From Meiothermus sp. (lineage in GTDB: Bacteria; Deinococcota; Deinococci; Deinococcales; Thermaceae): DNA of 64,000 bases. The notes beneath the pieces are model-generated. The model had not been told where the DNA came from. It did no database searches and worked only from the letters and a program-made list of their open reading frames with translations. Position 1 is the stretch's first letter. Every line of letters starts with the position of its first letter. The DNA lies in contig NZ_BPIK01000002.1 in NCBI RefSeq assembly GCF_026004075.1, positions 62,001 through 126,000 of the forward strand, in the 5' to 3' direction. A program made the position numbers and the translations under genes. Shown here in pieces: positions 35,231 through 45,242 of the stretch.

Positions 35231-35256
35231 AACCCAGGGAAGCCTGGGTTTTTTTC
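35231..35256 (+). terminator. Intrinsic terminator of tRNA-Asn
   Basis: AAACCCAGG (35231-35239) pairs with CCTGGGTTT (35244-35252) over a 4-nt loop and is followed by a run of T. It also stands at the end of the convergent ATPase gene. Confidence 0.9.
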
Positions 35257-35260
35257 TTGG

Positions 35261-36004
35261 CTACAGCCGCCCCGCCTCGATGATGCTGGACAGAAACTGC
35301 TGGGTGCGCTCGTGCTGGGGGTTGGAAAAAATCTGCTCCGGGGGGCCTTCCTCGTGCACCACCCCACCGTACATGAAGCAGACCTTGCTGGCCACCTCCT
35401 TGGCAAAGCCCATCTCGTGGGTAGCCAGAATCATGGTCATGCCCTCGCGGGCCAGCTCGCGCAGCAGGTTGAGCACCTCGGAGACCAGCTCGGGGTCGAG
35501 GGCCGAGGTAATCTCGTCCAGAAGCAAAAGCATGGGCTCCATGGCCAGCGCCCGCACAATGGCTACGCGCTGCTGCTGGCCGCCCGAGAGCTGGTCGGGG
35601 TAGGCCTGGGCTTTGTGCTCGAGGCCAATCCGCTTCAGGAGGGCCAGGGCTTTGGCCTGGGCTTCGGGCTCGGGCATCCGCAGTACCTGGGTGGGGGCCA
35701 GGGTGATGTTTTGCAGCACGGTCATATGGGGGAAGAGGTTAAAGCTCTGGAAAACGATCCCCACATCGCGGCGCAGGGCGTTGAGGTCTACCCCCGGCCC
35801 GGTAATGCGGTCGCCGTGCAGGCGAATCTCGCCCGCCTGGATCTCCTCGAGGCCATTGATGCAGCGCAGCAGCGTAGACTTGCCACAGCCCGAAGGCCCA
35901 ATCAGGCAGACCACCTGGTGCTCCTCCACCGTCAGGTTGATGCCGCGCAGCACCTCATTGGCGCCAAAGCGCTTGTGAACGTTGCGGATTTCCAAAAAGC
36001 TCAT
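35261..36004 (-). CDS. glnQ: Polar amino-acid ABC transporter ATP-binding protein (GlnQ type)
   Basis: A 247-residue ABC ATPase. Walker A GPSGCGKST (about 36-44), Q-loop FQSFNLFPHMTVLQN, signature LSGGQQQRVAIVRALAM, Walker B LLLLDEITSALDPE and switch His in ILATHEMGFA are all intact. Sequence features fit the polar amino-acid (Gln/Glu/His/Arg) subfamily. It pairs with the permease gene upstream (32-bp gap). No binding-protein gene is nearby, so the substrate is open. Confidence 0.94.
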   Translation of the reverse strand: MSFLEIRNVHKRFGANEVLRGINLTVEEHQVVCLIGPSGCGKSTLLRCINGLEEIQAGEIRLHGDRITGPGVDLNALRRDVGIVFQSFNLFPHMTVLQNITLAPTQVLRMPEPEAQAKALALLKRIGLEHKAQAYPDQLSGGQQQRVAIVRALAMEPMLLLLDEITSALDPELVSEVLNLLRELAREGMTMILATHEMGFAKEVASKVCFMYGGVVHEEGPPEQIFSNPQHERTQQFLSSIIEAGRL

Positions 36005-36036
36005 AGGTCTTCTCCCTGGGCCAATACACTACCCGG

Positions 36037-37140
36037 CTACGACCCCTGCCGGAAGCGGGCCCGGTCGCGCTCGACCAACCGGTCTACCAGGCGGGTCTGG
36101 GGGATGGTAATCAGGATAAATAGAATCGCCACGGTGGTCACCGCCGACAGGTTGAAGTCGTTGGAGGCGATGATGCGGGCCTGGTTGAAGGCGTCAATCA
36201 CCCCCACCACATTCACCAGGGCGGTGTCTTTCTGCATCCCGATAAAGTTGTTGAGTAGGGGCGGGATAATGCGCCGCACCGCCTGGGGCACCACCACAAA
36301 GCGCAGGGTCTGCCCGTAGGACAGGCCCAGGCTGCGGGCCGCGGCCCACTGGCTGGGGTGGATGCTCTCGAGGCCGGCCCGGTAGACCTCGGCCATATAG
36401 GCCCCGTAGGTCAGGGTGAGGGCCAGCACCGCCAGGGCCTCCAGGGGCAGGTTGCGGAAAAAGCCAATGCCGGTAAGGGGCAGGCCAAAGCCAATCAGGT
36501 AGATCACGATGATGGAGGGTAGGCTCAAAAAAGCGTCGGTGTAGAAGGTCGCGATAAAACGGATGGGCTGGGCCGGTTTGCCGGGCAGCAGCTTGGCAAT
36601 GGCCACCACCAGGCCCCAGATGAGGGAAAAAACCCCGGCGAACAGAAAAATAACCACGTTCACCCAGAAGGCCTGCAAAATGAGGCCAAAGGAGTTGCGG
36701 ATGAGCTCGAGCTGGAAAAAAGTGCGTCCAACGGCCACATTATTGGCGATAAAAAACAGCACAAACAGCAAAAACAGAATCAGTGCCCCGGCATAGCCCA
36801 GGGTAAACCAGGCCCAGGTATGAGCTTCCGAGCTGTGCACCCTGGCCGCAATCAGGTTTTCGCTCTGCAAAGCCAGTCGGGCCGCCCGCGACTGCCCTAT
36901 GCTGCGGCTGGCCGGGAACAGCAACCCCAGGGGAGCCAGGGCCAGCAGCACCAGTATGGCATCGGCCCATAGCGCCTCAAAGTTGTTGGCAGTCATGGTT
37001 CGTTTCACAGCCCACATTACCCAGCCCGTAGCTATCAGTAAGCTAATGGCCAGGATCAGAGCCAGTAAGGCAAGCCCGAAACCATCCTTGGGCGGGATAG
37101 GGTTACGGCGTTTCACATCTTTGGAGCTTGGTTCGGTCAT
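36037..37140 (-). CDS. Polar amino-acid ABC transporter permease with N-terminal extension
   Basis: A 367-residue permease of the His/Glu/Gln/Arg/opine family. The conserved core (about 150-367) has NSFGLILQAFWVNVVIF, the EAA-type loop RAGLESIHPSQWAAARSLGL and PPLLNNFIGMQKDTALVNVVG. The first ~140 residues add a polar tail and about three extra hydrophobic segments (GLALLALILAISLLIATGW, ALWADAILVLLALAPLGLLF, TLGYAGALILFLLFVLFFIA), so the protein is longer than the common 220-residue permeases. It resembles AapM/BztC-like long permeases. It would pair with the GlnQ gene. Confidence 0.9.
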   Translation of the reverse strand: MTEPSSKDVKRRNPIPPKDGFGLALLALILAISLLIATGWVMWAVKRTMTANNFEALWADAILVLLALAPLGLLFPASRSIGQSRAARLALQSENLIAARVHSSEAHTWAWFTLGYAGALILFLLFVLFFIANNVAVGRTFFQLELIRNSFGLILQAFWVNVVIFLFAGVFSLIWGLVVAIAKLLPGKPAQPIRFIATFYTDAFLSLPSIIVIYLIGFGLPLTGIGFFRNLPLEALAVLALTLTYGAYMAEVYRAGLESIHPSQWAAARSLGLSYGQTLRFVVVPQAVRRIIPPLLNNFIGMQKDTALVNVVGVIDAFNQARIIASNDFNLSAVTTVAILFILITIPQTRLVDRLVERDRARFRQGS

Positions 37141-37208
37141 GGGTAAGTGATTCTACCTAATAACCCGGCCGTGCATGCATTTACACCTCAACGCACGTAC
37201 AAAGCCAG

Positions 37209-37232
37209 CACCGGGAGCTTGCACCCCCGGTG
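37209..37232 (-). terminator. Hairpin downstream of rplQ
   Basis: CACCGGG (37209-37215) pairs with CCCGGTG (37226-37232) with a 10-nt loop. It lies 38 bp after the rplQ stop, at the end of the ribosomal supercluster, between it and the ABC transporter. No strong U-tract, so termination is only likely. Confidence 0.4.
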
Positions 37233-37269
37233 TGGGCATAGCGGTGTCAGCTTTTCAAAAAATTCTCGG

Positions 37270-37755
37270 CTACTTCACCAGCTCAACCACGGCCAGTTGC
37301 GTACCATCACCGCGGCGACGCTCGGCCAGCTTGAGCACACGGGTATAGCCACCCGAGCGGTCGGCGTATCTGGGGGCGACTTCTTCAAAAAGCTTTTTGA
37401 CCAGCTTGGGGTCGTGTAGATCGCGCAGTACCATGCGGCGCAGGTGGTTGCGCTGGGCATAAGCGGCCAGCTCCTCAGGGGTAGCCATACGCTCGCCTTC
37501 TTTGAGGGGCAGTACTTGACCGTTCTTGTCTTTGCGCTTGGTGAAGCGCACGCCCTCAGGCACCGTCAAGGTGGGGGCTTTCTTGGCAGTGGTGATCAGG
37601 TGATCCACGTAACCCGCCAATTCCTTGGCCTTGGGAATGGTGGTGATGATCCGGCCATTCTCCGAAAGCAAGAGGCTTTTAGCCAGGTTGCGGAACAAGG
37701 CCACGCGGTGCGAGGAGTTCCGATTGAGTTTTCTTCCAGCTTTCAGGTGACGCAT
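37270..37755 (-). CDS. rplQ: Ribosomal protein L17 with internal insertion
   Basis: The last gene of the supercluster, 161 residues against about 118 for Thermus L17. The N-terminal half ([20 protein letters not shown] to [17 protein letters not shown]) and C-terminal half ([38 protein letters not shown]) match the family. Between them is an insertion of about 43 residues (about 57-99), rich in Lys, Pro and Glu ([20 protein letters not shown]). L17 sits near the peptide exit tunnel. rpoA precedes it. Confidence 0.95.
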   Translation of the reverse strand: MRHLKAGRKLNRNSSHRVALFRNLAKSLLLSENGRIITTIPKAKELAGYVDHLITTAKKAPTLTVPEGVRFTKRKDKNGQVLPLKEGERMATPEELAAYAQRNHLRRMVLRDLHDPKLVKKLFEEVAPRYADRSGGYTRVLKLAERRRGDGTQLAVVELVK

Positions 37756-37816
37756 GCATCTCTCCTTCAGAGAGGTCTCAGGTCTACGGGTCTAGTTGAA
37801 TTTGTGGCCTGCGACC

Positions 37817-38785
37817 TCAGTCTTTCATCGCCAGCCCATGTTGGGCCAGACAGTCTTTGATTTCCTGTAGGCTGCGGTCGCCAATACCAGGCACTCGCTT
37901 AAGTTCCTTTTCCGATAGGGCCAGCAAGCTTTCCACACTCTCGATACCCTCTTCCTTGAGGTTGTGCAGAACGCGGGTGGTCAGGCCCAGGTCGTCGAGG
38001 GTCAGGGAAATTCCTTGGGGCGCTGGCGTGGCTGCGGGTGCGGCAGGTGCTGCCGTTGTTACAGCGGGCACAGGGGTAGCCTTATGTTCTACCCGCATGA
38101 CCGGCGACTGGTCGAAGTAGCCCAGTTGCTCGCGCAGGATGCCCACGGCCTGCTGGAGCACATCCATGGGTGATACTGCACCGTTGGTCCAGATGCGCAA
38201 GGTTAGCTTATCCAGGTCGGTACGCTGGCCCAGGCGGGTATCCTCAACCTGGTAGGCCACCCGACGAACAGGCGAGTACAGGGCGTCCACCGGGATCGAG
38301 GAAATGCGGTCTTTGATACCGTGCTTCTCTGCCGGGACGTAGCCCACCCCTTCGTCTACGCGAATTTCCATCACCAGCTTGCCCTTATCTTCAAGGGTAG
38401 CGATGTACTGGTCGGGGTTGACGATTTCGGCGTCGGGGGGGCACTCGAGATCCCGAGCGTAAATCACCTTGGGGCCACTGGCGCGCAGGGTAAGGGTCTT
38501 GGGGCCTGTGCCAGGATTAGCAAAGCGCACCACCAGTTCTTTAAGGTTAAGAATGAGCTGAATGGCATCTTCCTTAACCCCAGGAATGGTGGAGAACTCG
38601 TGCAGCACGTCTTCGATATAGACGCTGGTAACTGCCGTGCCAGGGATCGAGGAAAGCAGAATGCGGCGCAGCGGGTTACCCAGGGTTACACCGAAACCCC
38701 GCTCGAGGGGCTCGAGCACAAACTCGCCGTAATTGCCATCAATGCGGGCGTTAAAAACCGGGGCTTTGGTCTTGGTGGTTTCCAA
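37817..38785 (-). CDS. rpoA: RNA polymerase alpha subunit
   Basis: A 322-residue alpha subunit. The N-terminal assembly domain (EPLERGFGVTLGNPLRRILL) dimerises and holds beta and beta-prime. An Ala/Pro-rich linker (TPVPAVTTAAPAAPAATP) leads to the C-terminal domain (LTTRVLHNLKEEGIESVESL, KRVPGIGDRSLQEIKDCL), which contacts UP elements and activators. It lies between rpsD and rplQ in the normal alpha-operon order. Confidence 0.98.
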   Translation of the reverse strand: METTKTKAPVFNARIDGNYGEFVLEPLERGFGVTLGNPLRRILLSSIPGTAVTSVYIEDVLHEFSTIPGVKEDAIQLILNLKELVVRFANPGTGPKTLTLRASGPKVIYARDLECPPDAEIVNPDQYIATLEDKGKLVMEIRVDEGVGYVPAEKHGIKDRISSIPVDALYSPVRRVAYQVEDTRLGQRTDLDKLTLRIWTNGAVSPMDVLQQAVGILREQLGYFDQSPVMRVEHKATPVPAVTTAAPAAPAATPAPQGISLTLDDLGLTTRVLHNLKEEGIESVESLLALSEKELKRVPGIGDRSLQEIKDCLAQHGLAMKD

Positions 38786-38858
38786 ACTAGAACCTCCTCG
38801 GAGGTACCGATAGCCAAATTGACGCTGAGCGGTTTTGCTATCGGCTATGGGCTATGTC

Positions 38859-39476
38859 CTATCGGGAATAGAACTCGATCACGAGCTGCTCGTTCACCGG
38901 CAAAGAGAGCATTTCCCGTTCAGGTACGCGCAAGAAGCGTCCAGTCATGGTATCGGCGTTGAATTCCAGCCAAGGAAAGCTCTTGCGGTTCTTAAAGCGC
39001 TCGACATTCTGGACAATAAAGTCGATTTTTTTGGCCTTTTCCGCAACCTTGATCTCATCCCCCTGGCGCAAGCGGTAACCGGGAATGTTCACCCGCTTGC
39101 CGTTGACCAGAATGTGCCCATGTCGCACAAATTGCCGCGCCTGGCGACGGGTAGAGGCAATGCCCATGCGGAAGACCACATTGTCCAGACGGCTCTCGAG
39201 CAGTTGCAAAAACACCGTACCGGTTACGCCCTTCTTACGGCTAGCTTCCTCGAAAAGGTTGCGGAACTGGGTTTCCGAGACATCGTAAATGAAGCGCAAT
39301 TTTTGCTTCTCACGCAACCGCACAGCGAAGTCGGAGGGACGGCCCCGGCGCTTCTGGCCGTGCTGACCCGGCGCATAAGGACGGCGATCCAGATACTTTT
39401 GAACTTTTTCGGTCTCGGCCACGTTCACCCCAAGGTGACGCGCCACTTTTACAATTGGCCCTCTATAACGACCCAT
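38859..39476 (-). CDS. rpsD: Ribosomal protein S4, zinc-free form
   Basis: A 205-residue S4, a primary 16S rRNA binder. It starts [20 protein letters not shown] and has the S4 RNA-binding fold ([33 protein letters not shown]). It lacks the four N-terminal Cys that bind zinc in Thermus thermophilus S4. The ATG at 39476 has a GGAGGAG upstream; the longer frame adds MEEKR only. Confidence 0.97.
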   Translation of the reverse strand: MGRYRGPIVKVARHLGVNVAETEKVQKYLDRRPYAPGQHGQKRRGRPSDFAVRLREKQKLRFIYDVSETQFRNLFEEASRKKGVTGTVFLQLLESRLDNVVFRMGIASTRRQARQFVRHGHILVNGKRVNIPGYRLRQGDEIKVAEKAKKIDFIVQNVERFKNRKSFPWLEFNADTMTGRFLRVPEREMLSLPVNEQLVIEFYSR

Positions 39477-39581
39477 TCTCTTCTCCTCCATCGGTCAGAA
39501 AAGCTCTATGTTGCTTTCCCAGCCGGGTTCCCAGGTTCGAAGGGTGAAGCAGGGAACCAAAGTTTCACCCCGAGTAGCAAA

Positions 39582-39983
39582 CTAAACAGCCTTACGGAAC
39601 TTTTTGCGGGGACGGCAACCGTTGTGCGGCGTGGGGGTATCGTCCACAATGGAGCGCACCTGAAGCCCACTGGCCTGCAAGGCACGAATAGCTTGTTCGC
39701 GGCCTGCGCCGGTACCCCGCACCACCACCTCAACGCTGTTCATCCCAAAACTCTGGGCTTTCTTGGCCGCATCCATGGCCGCTAGCTGGGCAGCATAGGG
39801 AGTGCCCTTACGGCTGCCCTTGTAGCCAATAACCCCGCCCGACGACCAGGTAACGGGGTGACCGTTGGTATCGGTGATAGTCACGATGGTGTTGTTATAG
39901 GAGGCGTGAATAAACGCCTTGCCCATCGTAACCTGACGTTTGACTTTTTTCTTACGACTTGTAGAAGACTTTTTCTCAGCCAT
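39582..39983 (-). CDS. rpsK: Ribosomal protein S11
   Basis: A 133-residue S11 of the 30S platform. After a Lys-rich tail, [20 protein letters not shown] and the C-terminal [20 protein letters not shown] are diagnostic. ATG 39983 is the natural start; the longer frame to 40055 has no Shine-Dalgarno. Operon position between rpsM and rpsD is normal. Confidence 0.97.
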   Translation of the reverse strand: MAEKKSSTSRKKKVKRQVTMGKAFIHASYNNTIVTITDTNGHPVTWSSGGVIGYKGSRKGTPYAAQLAAMDAAKKAQSFGMNSVEVVVRGTGAGREQAIRALQASGLQVRSIVDDTPTPHNGCRPRKKFRKAV

Positions 39984-40137
39984 ACTCTCCTCGCGTGTGC
40001 TCCACTGCAAAATCAGGGGTGGAGGCTTATCAGGAGTCTCAACTGGCGTGTACACGATGCAGGGTCATGCACCTACGTTCCAGCTTTGTCCGGTAGTGTA
40101 AAAGTCAGCGGGCCCACTACCCAAACCACGGGTACTC

Positions 40138-40518
40138 TTATTTGCGAGGCGCCTTCTTCTTGCCAGCCACAGTCTTGCGGGGGCCTTTGCGAGTACGGGC
40201 GTTGGTACGGGTACGCTGTCCACGCACGGGTAGCCCGCGGCGGTGGCGCAGTCCCCGGTAGCAGCCGATGTCCATCAGGCGCTTGATATTGCCCGCCACT
40301 TCGGCGCGCAGCTCACCCTCGAGCTTGTAGGTGTTTTCCACAAACTCGCGCAGGCGGGCTACTTCGGCCTCGGTCAGATCTTTGACCCGGGTAGCCGGAT
40401 TGACGTTGGTAGCTGCCAGGGCTTCCTTTGCGCGCGCGGGGCCTACCCCATACACGTAGGTCAGAGCAATGTCCACACGCTTATTACGGGGGATTTCTAC
40501 ACCAGAAATACGAGCCAT
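40138..40518 (-). CDS. rpsM: Ribosomal protein S13
   Basis: A 126-residue S13 of the 30S head. [35 protein letters not shown], the [19 protein letters not shown] block and a basic tail are typical. AAAGGAGGTGA is directly upstream of the ATG. It follows rpmJ by 26 bp. Confidence 0.97.
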   Translation of the reverse strand: MARISGVEIPRNKRVDIALTYVYGVGPARAKEALAATNVNPATRVKDLTEAEVARLREFVENTYKLEGELRAEVAGNIKRLMDIGCYRGLRHRRGLPVRGQRTRTNARTRKGPRKTVAGKKKAPRK

Positions 40519-40544
40519 TCGTTCACCTCCTTTCTAGGTTTCCA

Positions 40545-40658
40545 TCAGCCTTGACGCTGCTTATGGGTGGGGTCTTCGCAAATCACATAAACGCGACCGT
40601 GCCGCTTGATCACCTTGCACTTGTCGCACATCTTCTTGACCGAGGTACGCACTTTCAT
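40545..40658 (-). CDS. rpmJ: Ribosomal protein L36 (zinc-binding form)
   Basis: A 37-residue protein found by direct translation. It starts [20 protein letters not shown] and ends [11 protein letters not shown]. The C-x2-C, C and H ligands of the zinc-binding form are all present, unlike S4 and S14 in this cluster. It lies between infA and rpsM, the standard place. Confidence 0.97.
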   Translation of the reverse strand: MKVRTSVKKMCDKCKVIKRHGRVYVICEDPTHKQRQG

Positions 40659-40716
40659 GGTTTCTCCTTAAGAAAAATGAGTCTTGGGCTTAGCACCTTG
40701 TACTGGAGCCAGAGGG

Positions 40717-40935
40717 TCACTTTCTGTACACTATCCGGCCGCGGCTGGGATCGTAGGGAGTAATCTCGACCACCACCCGGTCACCGGGCAGAATACGGAT
40801 GTAATTCATCCGCATCTTGCCCGAAATGTAGCAGAGGATTTCAGGGCCATTATCAAGCTGAACCCGGAAGGTGGTGTTGGGCAGAGCCTCGCTTATGACG
40901 CCTTCAGCACGAATTGTATCTTTTTCCTTGGCCAA
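40717..40935 (-). CDS. infA: Translation initiation factor IF-1
   Basis: A 72-residue OB-fold protein ([51 protein letters not shown]) that occupies the ribosomal A-site during initiation. It lies between map and rpmJ, in the usual spc-alpha order. Confidence 0.98.
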   Translation of the reverse strand: MAKEKDTIRAEGVISEALPNTTFRVQLDNGPEILCYISGKMRMNYIRILPGDRVVVEITPYDPSRGRIVYRK

Positions 40936-40949
40936 GCCTCTCCTCCTAG

Positions 40950-41741
40950 CTACCGTTCTACCGGCACAGCTTTCTGGCTCCCCGTCAAGAGGCGAGGGCC
41001 AGTATCAGTAATCAGCACCGTGTTTTCGTAGTGGGCTGCCAGGTTGCCCTTACCAACCGTGGCCGTCCAACCATCCGCCAATATTACCATCTTGGCAGGA
41101 TATAAAGCAACCATTGGCTCAAAAGCCAGGGTCATACCGGGTCGTAGCTTGGGGCCTTTGCCAGGCTCACCGTAGTTAGGCACCTGGGGATCCTCATGCA
41201 GTTCGCGGCCCACACCATGGCCCACCATCTCCCGGATACACCACAGCCCGTGTTGGCGCTCAACAAAATCCTGCACCGCTGCCGCCACATCGCCGATACG
41301 CTTACCAGGCTGCAGCAGTTCAAATCCCACCCAAAAAGCCTCTTCAGTAACACGCATTAAGCGCTCGGCCTCGGGTGAGACCTTGCCAATGGCATAGGTA
41401 CGGGCCATATCGGTGGTGTAGCCTTCGTAAGTAAATAGGAAATCGATCTTTAGAAGCTCTCCTTCGCGTAAAGGGCGCTTGGAGGGGAAACCGTGCACCA
41501 CCACATCGTCAATAGACATACAGGTTGCGCTGGGGAAGGGCACCGTCCCCCCCGCGCGATAGCCAATCTGTGGCGCCTGGCCTCCCACCTTCTGGATGGC
41601 CCGCAGGATAATCTGATCGAGCTCTTGGGTGCTCACCCCAGGACGAATGTGTGGCTCCACCTCGGCAAAGATGGCGGTATGAAGCTGACCCGTTTTGGTC
41701 ATCTTCTCAATCTCCCAGGGCGACTTAATGTGGATGGCCAT
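40950..41741 (-). CDS. map: Methionine aminopeptidase, type I
   Basis: A 263-residue M24A enzyme that removes the initiator Met. The five metal ligands are visible: Asp in LLKIDFLF, Asp in YTTDMARTY, His in [13 protein letters not shown], Glu in LAFEPMVAL and Glu in [13 protein letters not shown] 41741 is chosen; the longer frame to 41789 overlaps adk. It lies between adk and infA. Confidence 0.97.
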   Translation of the reverse strand: MAIHIKSPWEIEKMTKTGQLHTAIFAEVEPHIRPGVSTQELDQIILRAIQKVGGQAPQIGYRAGGTVPFPSATCMSIDDVVVHGFPSKRPLREGELLKIDFLFTYEGYTTDMARTYAIGKVSPEAERLMRVTEEAFWVGFELLQPGKRIGDVAAAVQDFVERQHGLWCIREMVGHGVGRELHEDPQVPNYGEPGKGPKLRPGMTLAFEPMVALYPAKMVILADGWTATVGKGNLAAHYENTVLITDTGPRLLTGSQKAVPVER

Positions 41742-41772
41742 ATTCAGTTCCCTACTCAAGCGCGCCAGCGTC

Positions 41773-42348
41773 CTAGGAGACCCCCACACCCAGTGCCTTT
41801 TGAATGGCTTGGTACACCTCGTCTACCTTACCCAGGCCATTGATTTCCTTGAGGTATCCGGTCTTCTTGTAGTAGTCCACCAAGGGTTGGGTTTTCTGTC
41901 GGTACTCCACCATTCGGGCGCGAATGGTGCTTTCGTTGTCATCTGAGCGGCCCTCTTCCAAAGCCCGCCCCAAGAGCCTGCGCACCAACTCTTCTTCTGG
42001 TGCGGTAACCAGCAGTACACCCAGGAGACGAATCTTGCGCTCGGCCAGCAGTCGGTCGAGGGCTTCGGCTTGGGCTAGGGTGCGGGGAAAGCCATCGAAT
42101 ATAACCTTGGGATCAGGCATTTCAGCCAATTCCTGGCCTATTAGCCCCAGGATAATCTCATCGGGCACCAATTTGCCTGCCTCCATCAAGGGCTTGGCCT
42201 GCTGTCCCAGCTCGGTGCCTCGAGCCACGTGGCTACGAAGGATATCACCGGTTGAAAGCTGACGAAAACCAAGCTCGAGCGCCAAGCGCTTGGCCTGGGT
42301 ACCTTTGCCCGCCCCTGGAGGGCCCAAAAAAATTACCGCCTCTGCCAC
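41773..42348 (-). CDS. adk: Adenylate kinase
   Basis: A 191-residue enzyme converting ATP + AMP to 2 ADP. The P-loop FLGPPGAGKGTQAKRL is at the N-terminus, the AMP-binding FDGFPRTLAQAEAL near 81-94, and the LID is short with no zinc Cys. The GTG at 42348 is chosen because AGGAGG (42355-42360) is 6 nt away; the TTG at 42354 would be too close. secY ends 12 bp upstream. Confidence 0.97.
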   Translation of the reverse strand: MAEAVIFLGPPGAGKGTQAKRLALELGFRQLSTGDILRSHVARGTELGQQAKPLMEAGKLVPDEIILGLIGQELAEMPDPKVIFDGFPRTLAQAEALDRLLAERKIRLLGVLLVTAPEEELVRRLLGRALEEGRSDDNESTIRARMVEYRQKTQPLVDYYKKTGYLKEINGLGKVDEVYQAIQKALGVGVS

Positions 42349-42359
42349 CAGCAACCTCC

Positions 42360-43682
42360 TTAGCGGGTACGACCCCGCAAGCGCCCCTTAGACAAAAAGC
42401 CCTCGTAGTTGCGCATCTGTAGCTGGGCCTCGATCTGGCGCAGGGTATCCAGCGCCACACCCACTACAATGAGCAAGCTAATGCCCGAAAAGTGAAAGGC
42501 CAGGGTGGTCACGCCGGTCACGTTTTGCATGATGGTAGGCAGAGCCGCCACAACACCCAGAAAGATGGCCCCCCAGAGGGTTAGGCGAGAGACGATGTGC
42601 TCGAGGAACTTTACCGTGGGCTCGCCCGGACGAATGCCAGGGATAAACCCACCATACTCACGCAGGTTCTCGGAGATACGGCGCGGATCAAACTGCACCG
42701 CCGTATAGACATAGGTAAATCCGATGATCAGCAGCACCTCAATCAGCAAGCCGGGGAAACGGTTGGGGGTGAAAAAGTTGGCAATTCCCTGAGCCACCGT
42801 GGATTCGGGGAATACCCCGGTAATAAAGAGGGGTACCTGGAGCAAGGCTGCCGCAAAAATAATGGGGATGACCCCAGCCGCGTTGAGCTTGATGGGAATG
42901 TAGGTGGCCTGCCCACCAAACATCTTGCGGCCCACCTGCTTCCGTGCGTACTGCACCGGGATGCGGCGCTCGGCCTGCTGAACCGCAGCCATTACCCCCA
43001 AAGCCAGCACGATAAAGGCCAGGAAGATCAGCAAGGCAATTAGGTTGACCTCACCAGTACGCACCAAACCAAAAGTGCGGCCAAGCTGCGGCAACCACGA
43101 GGCCACAATGCCAGCAAAAATCACCATGCTGGTGCCATTGCCTATGCCGTATTCGGTGATGCGCTCGGCCATCCAGAGCAGCAAAGCGATGCCTGCCACC
43201 TGGGTAATCACCACCACAAAATAGAAGAAGAAGCCAGGCTCCCAGCCGGGTAGCAGGAAAGCTCCATTGTTGGAGCCCAGAAAAGCCGTGGCTAGAAACA
43301 AGCCCTGCACCGCCCCCAGGGCAATGCCTGCTATACGGGTGTACTGGGTAATGATACGACGGCCTTCCTCGCCCTCTTTTTGCAGCTTTTCCAGGGATGG
43401 GATTACTGTAACCAGCAGCTGCATGATGATGGCGGCCGTGATGTAGGGCATGATACCCAGAGCAAAAATAGAGAACTGCTCGAAGTTGCCTCCGGAAAAG
43501 AGGTTAACCAGCCCCAAGGCACTGCCCGCCTGGGTGCCCAAAAACTCGCGGATTTTACTGATATCTACCCCAGGGGTAGGGATGAAGGTACCCAACCGAT
43601 ACAACGCCAGCACCAAGAGCGTAAACAGAATGCGCTTACGCAGCTCAGGGATGATGATGGCGGAGCGGAAGGCCGCGAGCAT
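42360..43682 (-). CDS. secY: Protein translocase subunit SecY
   Basis: A 440-residue, ten-segment membrane channel for Sec export. N-terminus MLAAFRSAIIIPELRKRILF, then TPGVDISKIREFL and the loop GIMPYITAAIIMQL; later GMPGIRPGEPT-like FIPGIRPGEPTVKFLEHIVS is diagnostic. ATG 43682 is used; the TAA of rplO lies at 43684, so the genes are nearly contiguous. Confidence 0.98.
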   Translation of the reverse strand: MLAAFRSAIIIPELRKRILFTLLVLALYRLGTFIPTPGVDISKIREFLGTQAGSALGLVNLFSGGNFEQFSIFALGIMPYITAAIIMQLLVTVIPSLEKLQKEGEEGRRIITQYTRIAGIALGAVQGLFLATAFLGSNNGAFLLPGWEPGFFFYFVVVITQVAGIALLLWMAERITEYGIGNGTSMVIFAGIVASWLPQLGRTFGLVRTGEVNLIALLIFLAFIVLALGVMAAVQQAERRIPVQYARKQVGRKMFGGQATYIPIKLNAAGVIPIIFAAALLQVPLFITGVFPESTVAQGIANFFTPNRFPGLLIEVLLIIGFTYVYTAVQFDPRRISENLREYGGFIPGIRPGEPTVKFLEHIVSRLTLWGAIFLGVVAALPTIMQNVTGVTTLAFHFSGISLLIVVGVALDTLRQIEAQLQMRNYEGFLSKGRLRGRTR

Positions 43683-43683
43683 C

Positions 43684-44145
43684 TTAGGCCCCCTCAATCA
43701 CAACAGCTTCCCCACCAGCCGCCTTGAGTTTTTCAACGGCAGCCTGGGAGAATTTGTGGGCACGCACTTTTACCCCGTTGGCGTTACCCATAGCCAGCAC
43801 CTTGATCGGGTAGCCCGGGCGCACCAGACCTGCTTGCACCAGCGCTTCAGGGCCCACCTCGCCAGAAGTGAAGTGCTTAGCAATTGCCCCCACATTGACC
43901 ACCTGGTATTCAACCCGCTTAAGCTCGCCGTGCGAATCACCCTTCATGCCGCGTTTGGGCAGACGCATAATCAGGGTAGAACGCCCGCCTTCGAAGCGCG
44001 CTGGGTTCTTCAGGCCGCCCGAACGGGATTTCTGACCCTTGTGACCCCGCCCAGCCGTCTTGCCGTGACCAGAGCCGGGACCCCGACCCACGCGCTTGCG
44101 GCGCTTGTTGGCCCCTTGGTTGGGACGAATATCGGTAAGTTTCAT
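43684..44145 (-). CDS. rplO: Ribosomal protein L15
   Basis: A 153-residue L15. The Gly/Arg/Lys-rich N-terminus ([20 protein letters not shown]) is characteristic. The ATG overlaps the rpmD stop by 4 bp (ATGA). It precedes secY. Confidence 0.97.
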   Translation of the reverse strand: MKLTDIRPNQGANKRRKRVGRGPGSGHGKTAGRGHKGQKSRSGGLKNPARFEGGRSTLIMRLPKRGMKGDSHGELKRVEYQVVNVGAIAKHFTSGEVGPEALVQAGLVRPGYPIKVLAMGNANGVKVRAHKFSQAAVEKLKAAGGEAVVIEGA

Positions 44146-44318
44146 TCCAGCACCTCCACCAAGTGGGCCACCTTGCGAATCTGGCCGCGCACAGCAGGGT
44201 TATCCTGCACCTCACGCACGCGGTTCATCTTGGTCAGGCCCAGCACCTTGAGGGCTACTTTTTGGTCTTTGGGGTAGCCAATAGGGCTCTTAACCAGCCG
44301 CACCTTCAAGGTCGCCAT
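44142..44318 (-). CDS. rpmD: Ribosomal protein L30
   Basis: A 58-residue protein found by direct translation, starting [20 protein letters not shown] and ending AHLVEVLE, with [20 protein letters not shown] in the middle, the L30 signature. Its start shares one base with the rpsE stop (TAATG) and its stop overlaps rplO, so all three are coupled. Confidence 0.96.
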   Translation of the reverse strand: MATLKVRLVKSPIGYPKDQKVALKVLGLTKMNRVREVQDNPAVRGQIRKVAHLVEVLE

Positions 44319-44806
44319 TAGGCCACCTCCTCGGATTTGGCAGGAGTTTTACGCAGGCGCTTGACATCATCCCAGGTCTGAAGCTGGCGCAGGGCCTCCA
44401 TGGTGGCATAGGCAATGTTCACCGCGTTGCGGGAGCCCAGCTCCTTAGTCAGAATGTCGGTGATGCCAGCGAGCTCGAGGATCGCGCGGGGCACCTGACC
44501 AGCAATTACCCCAGTACCAGGAGCCGCCGGGCGCAGCAAAATGGTGGAAGAGCCCCAAGTTACGCTAATTTCGTGGGGGATGGTGCCATTGTGCAGCGGC
44601 ACCTCGATCATGTCGCGCTTGGCATAGTTGTTGGCCTTCTGTACAGCCATAGGCACTTCTTTGGCTTTGCCCAGACCCAGGCCCACACGGCCCTGCCGGT
44701 CGCCTACGGCCACCAAAGCCCCAAAGCGGAACCGACGCCCGCCCTGGTAGGTTTTGGAGGTACGGCGCACAAAGATCATCTTTTCTTCAAAATCGGTTTC
44801 AGGCAT
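44318..44806 (-). CDS. rpsE: Ribosomal protein S5
   Basis: A 162-residue S5, involved in decoding accuracy. After [17 protein letters not shown] come [20 protein letters not shown] and [13 protein letters not shown], the family core, and [23 protein letters not shown] 44806 is used. The usual spc order is kept between rplR and rpmD. Confidence 0.97.
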   Translation of the reverse strand: MPETDFEEKMIFVRRTSKTYQGGRRFRFGALVAVGDRQGRVGLGLGKAKEVPMAVQKANNYAKRDMIEVPLHNGTIPHEISVTWGSSTILLRPAAPGTGVIAGQVPRAILELAGITDILTKELGSRNAVNIAYATMEALRQLQTWDDVKRLRKTPAKSEEVA

Positions 44807-44889
44807 ATGTAACCTCGCTCGAGGCAGAAGACTCAAAAAAACCGGTTGCCCTGTTTCAATGCTTGGGCTTCGGCTTTTTCGCCCTCAGC

Positions 44890-45228
44890 TTAGAACTCCA
44901 ACCCGCCTTCGCGGGCCCCTTCGGCCAAGGCTTTCACGCGTCCGTGGTACTTGAAAGCGCCACGATCGAACACTACCTGAGAAATACCCTTGGCCTTGGC
45001 CGCCTCAGCGATGGCTTGGCCTACCTTCTTAGCCACTTCGGTCTTGTTGCCCGAGAGCTTGAGGGATTTACTCGAGGCCGCCACCAGGGTATGTCCTTTA
45101 CTATCGTCAATGATTTGAGCGTAGATATGCTGCAAGCTACGGTGTACGCTCAAGCGCAAGCGACCAGAGGCCTTTACCGCGTTGCGAACCCGGAACTTGC
45201 GGCGATCTTCGGTGGTCAAACGAGCCAC
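44890..45228 (-). CDS. rplR: Ribosomal protein L18
   Basis: A 112-residue 5S rRNA-binding protein. [40 protein letters not shown] and the C-terminal [20 protein letters not shown] block identify L18. rpsE follows after 83 bp. Confidence 0.97.
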   Translation of the reverse strand: MARLTTEDRRKFRVRNAVKASGRLRLSVHRSLQHIYAQIIDDSKGHTLVAASSKSLKLSGNKTEVAKKVGQAIAEAAKAKGISQVVFDRGAFKYHGRVKALAEGAREGGLEF

Positions 45229-45242
45229 AGATTCTCCTTCCT

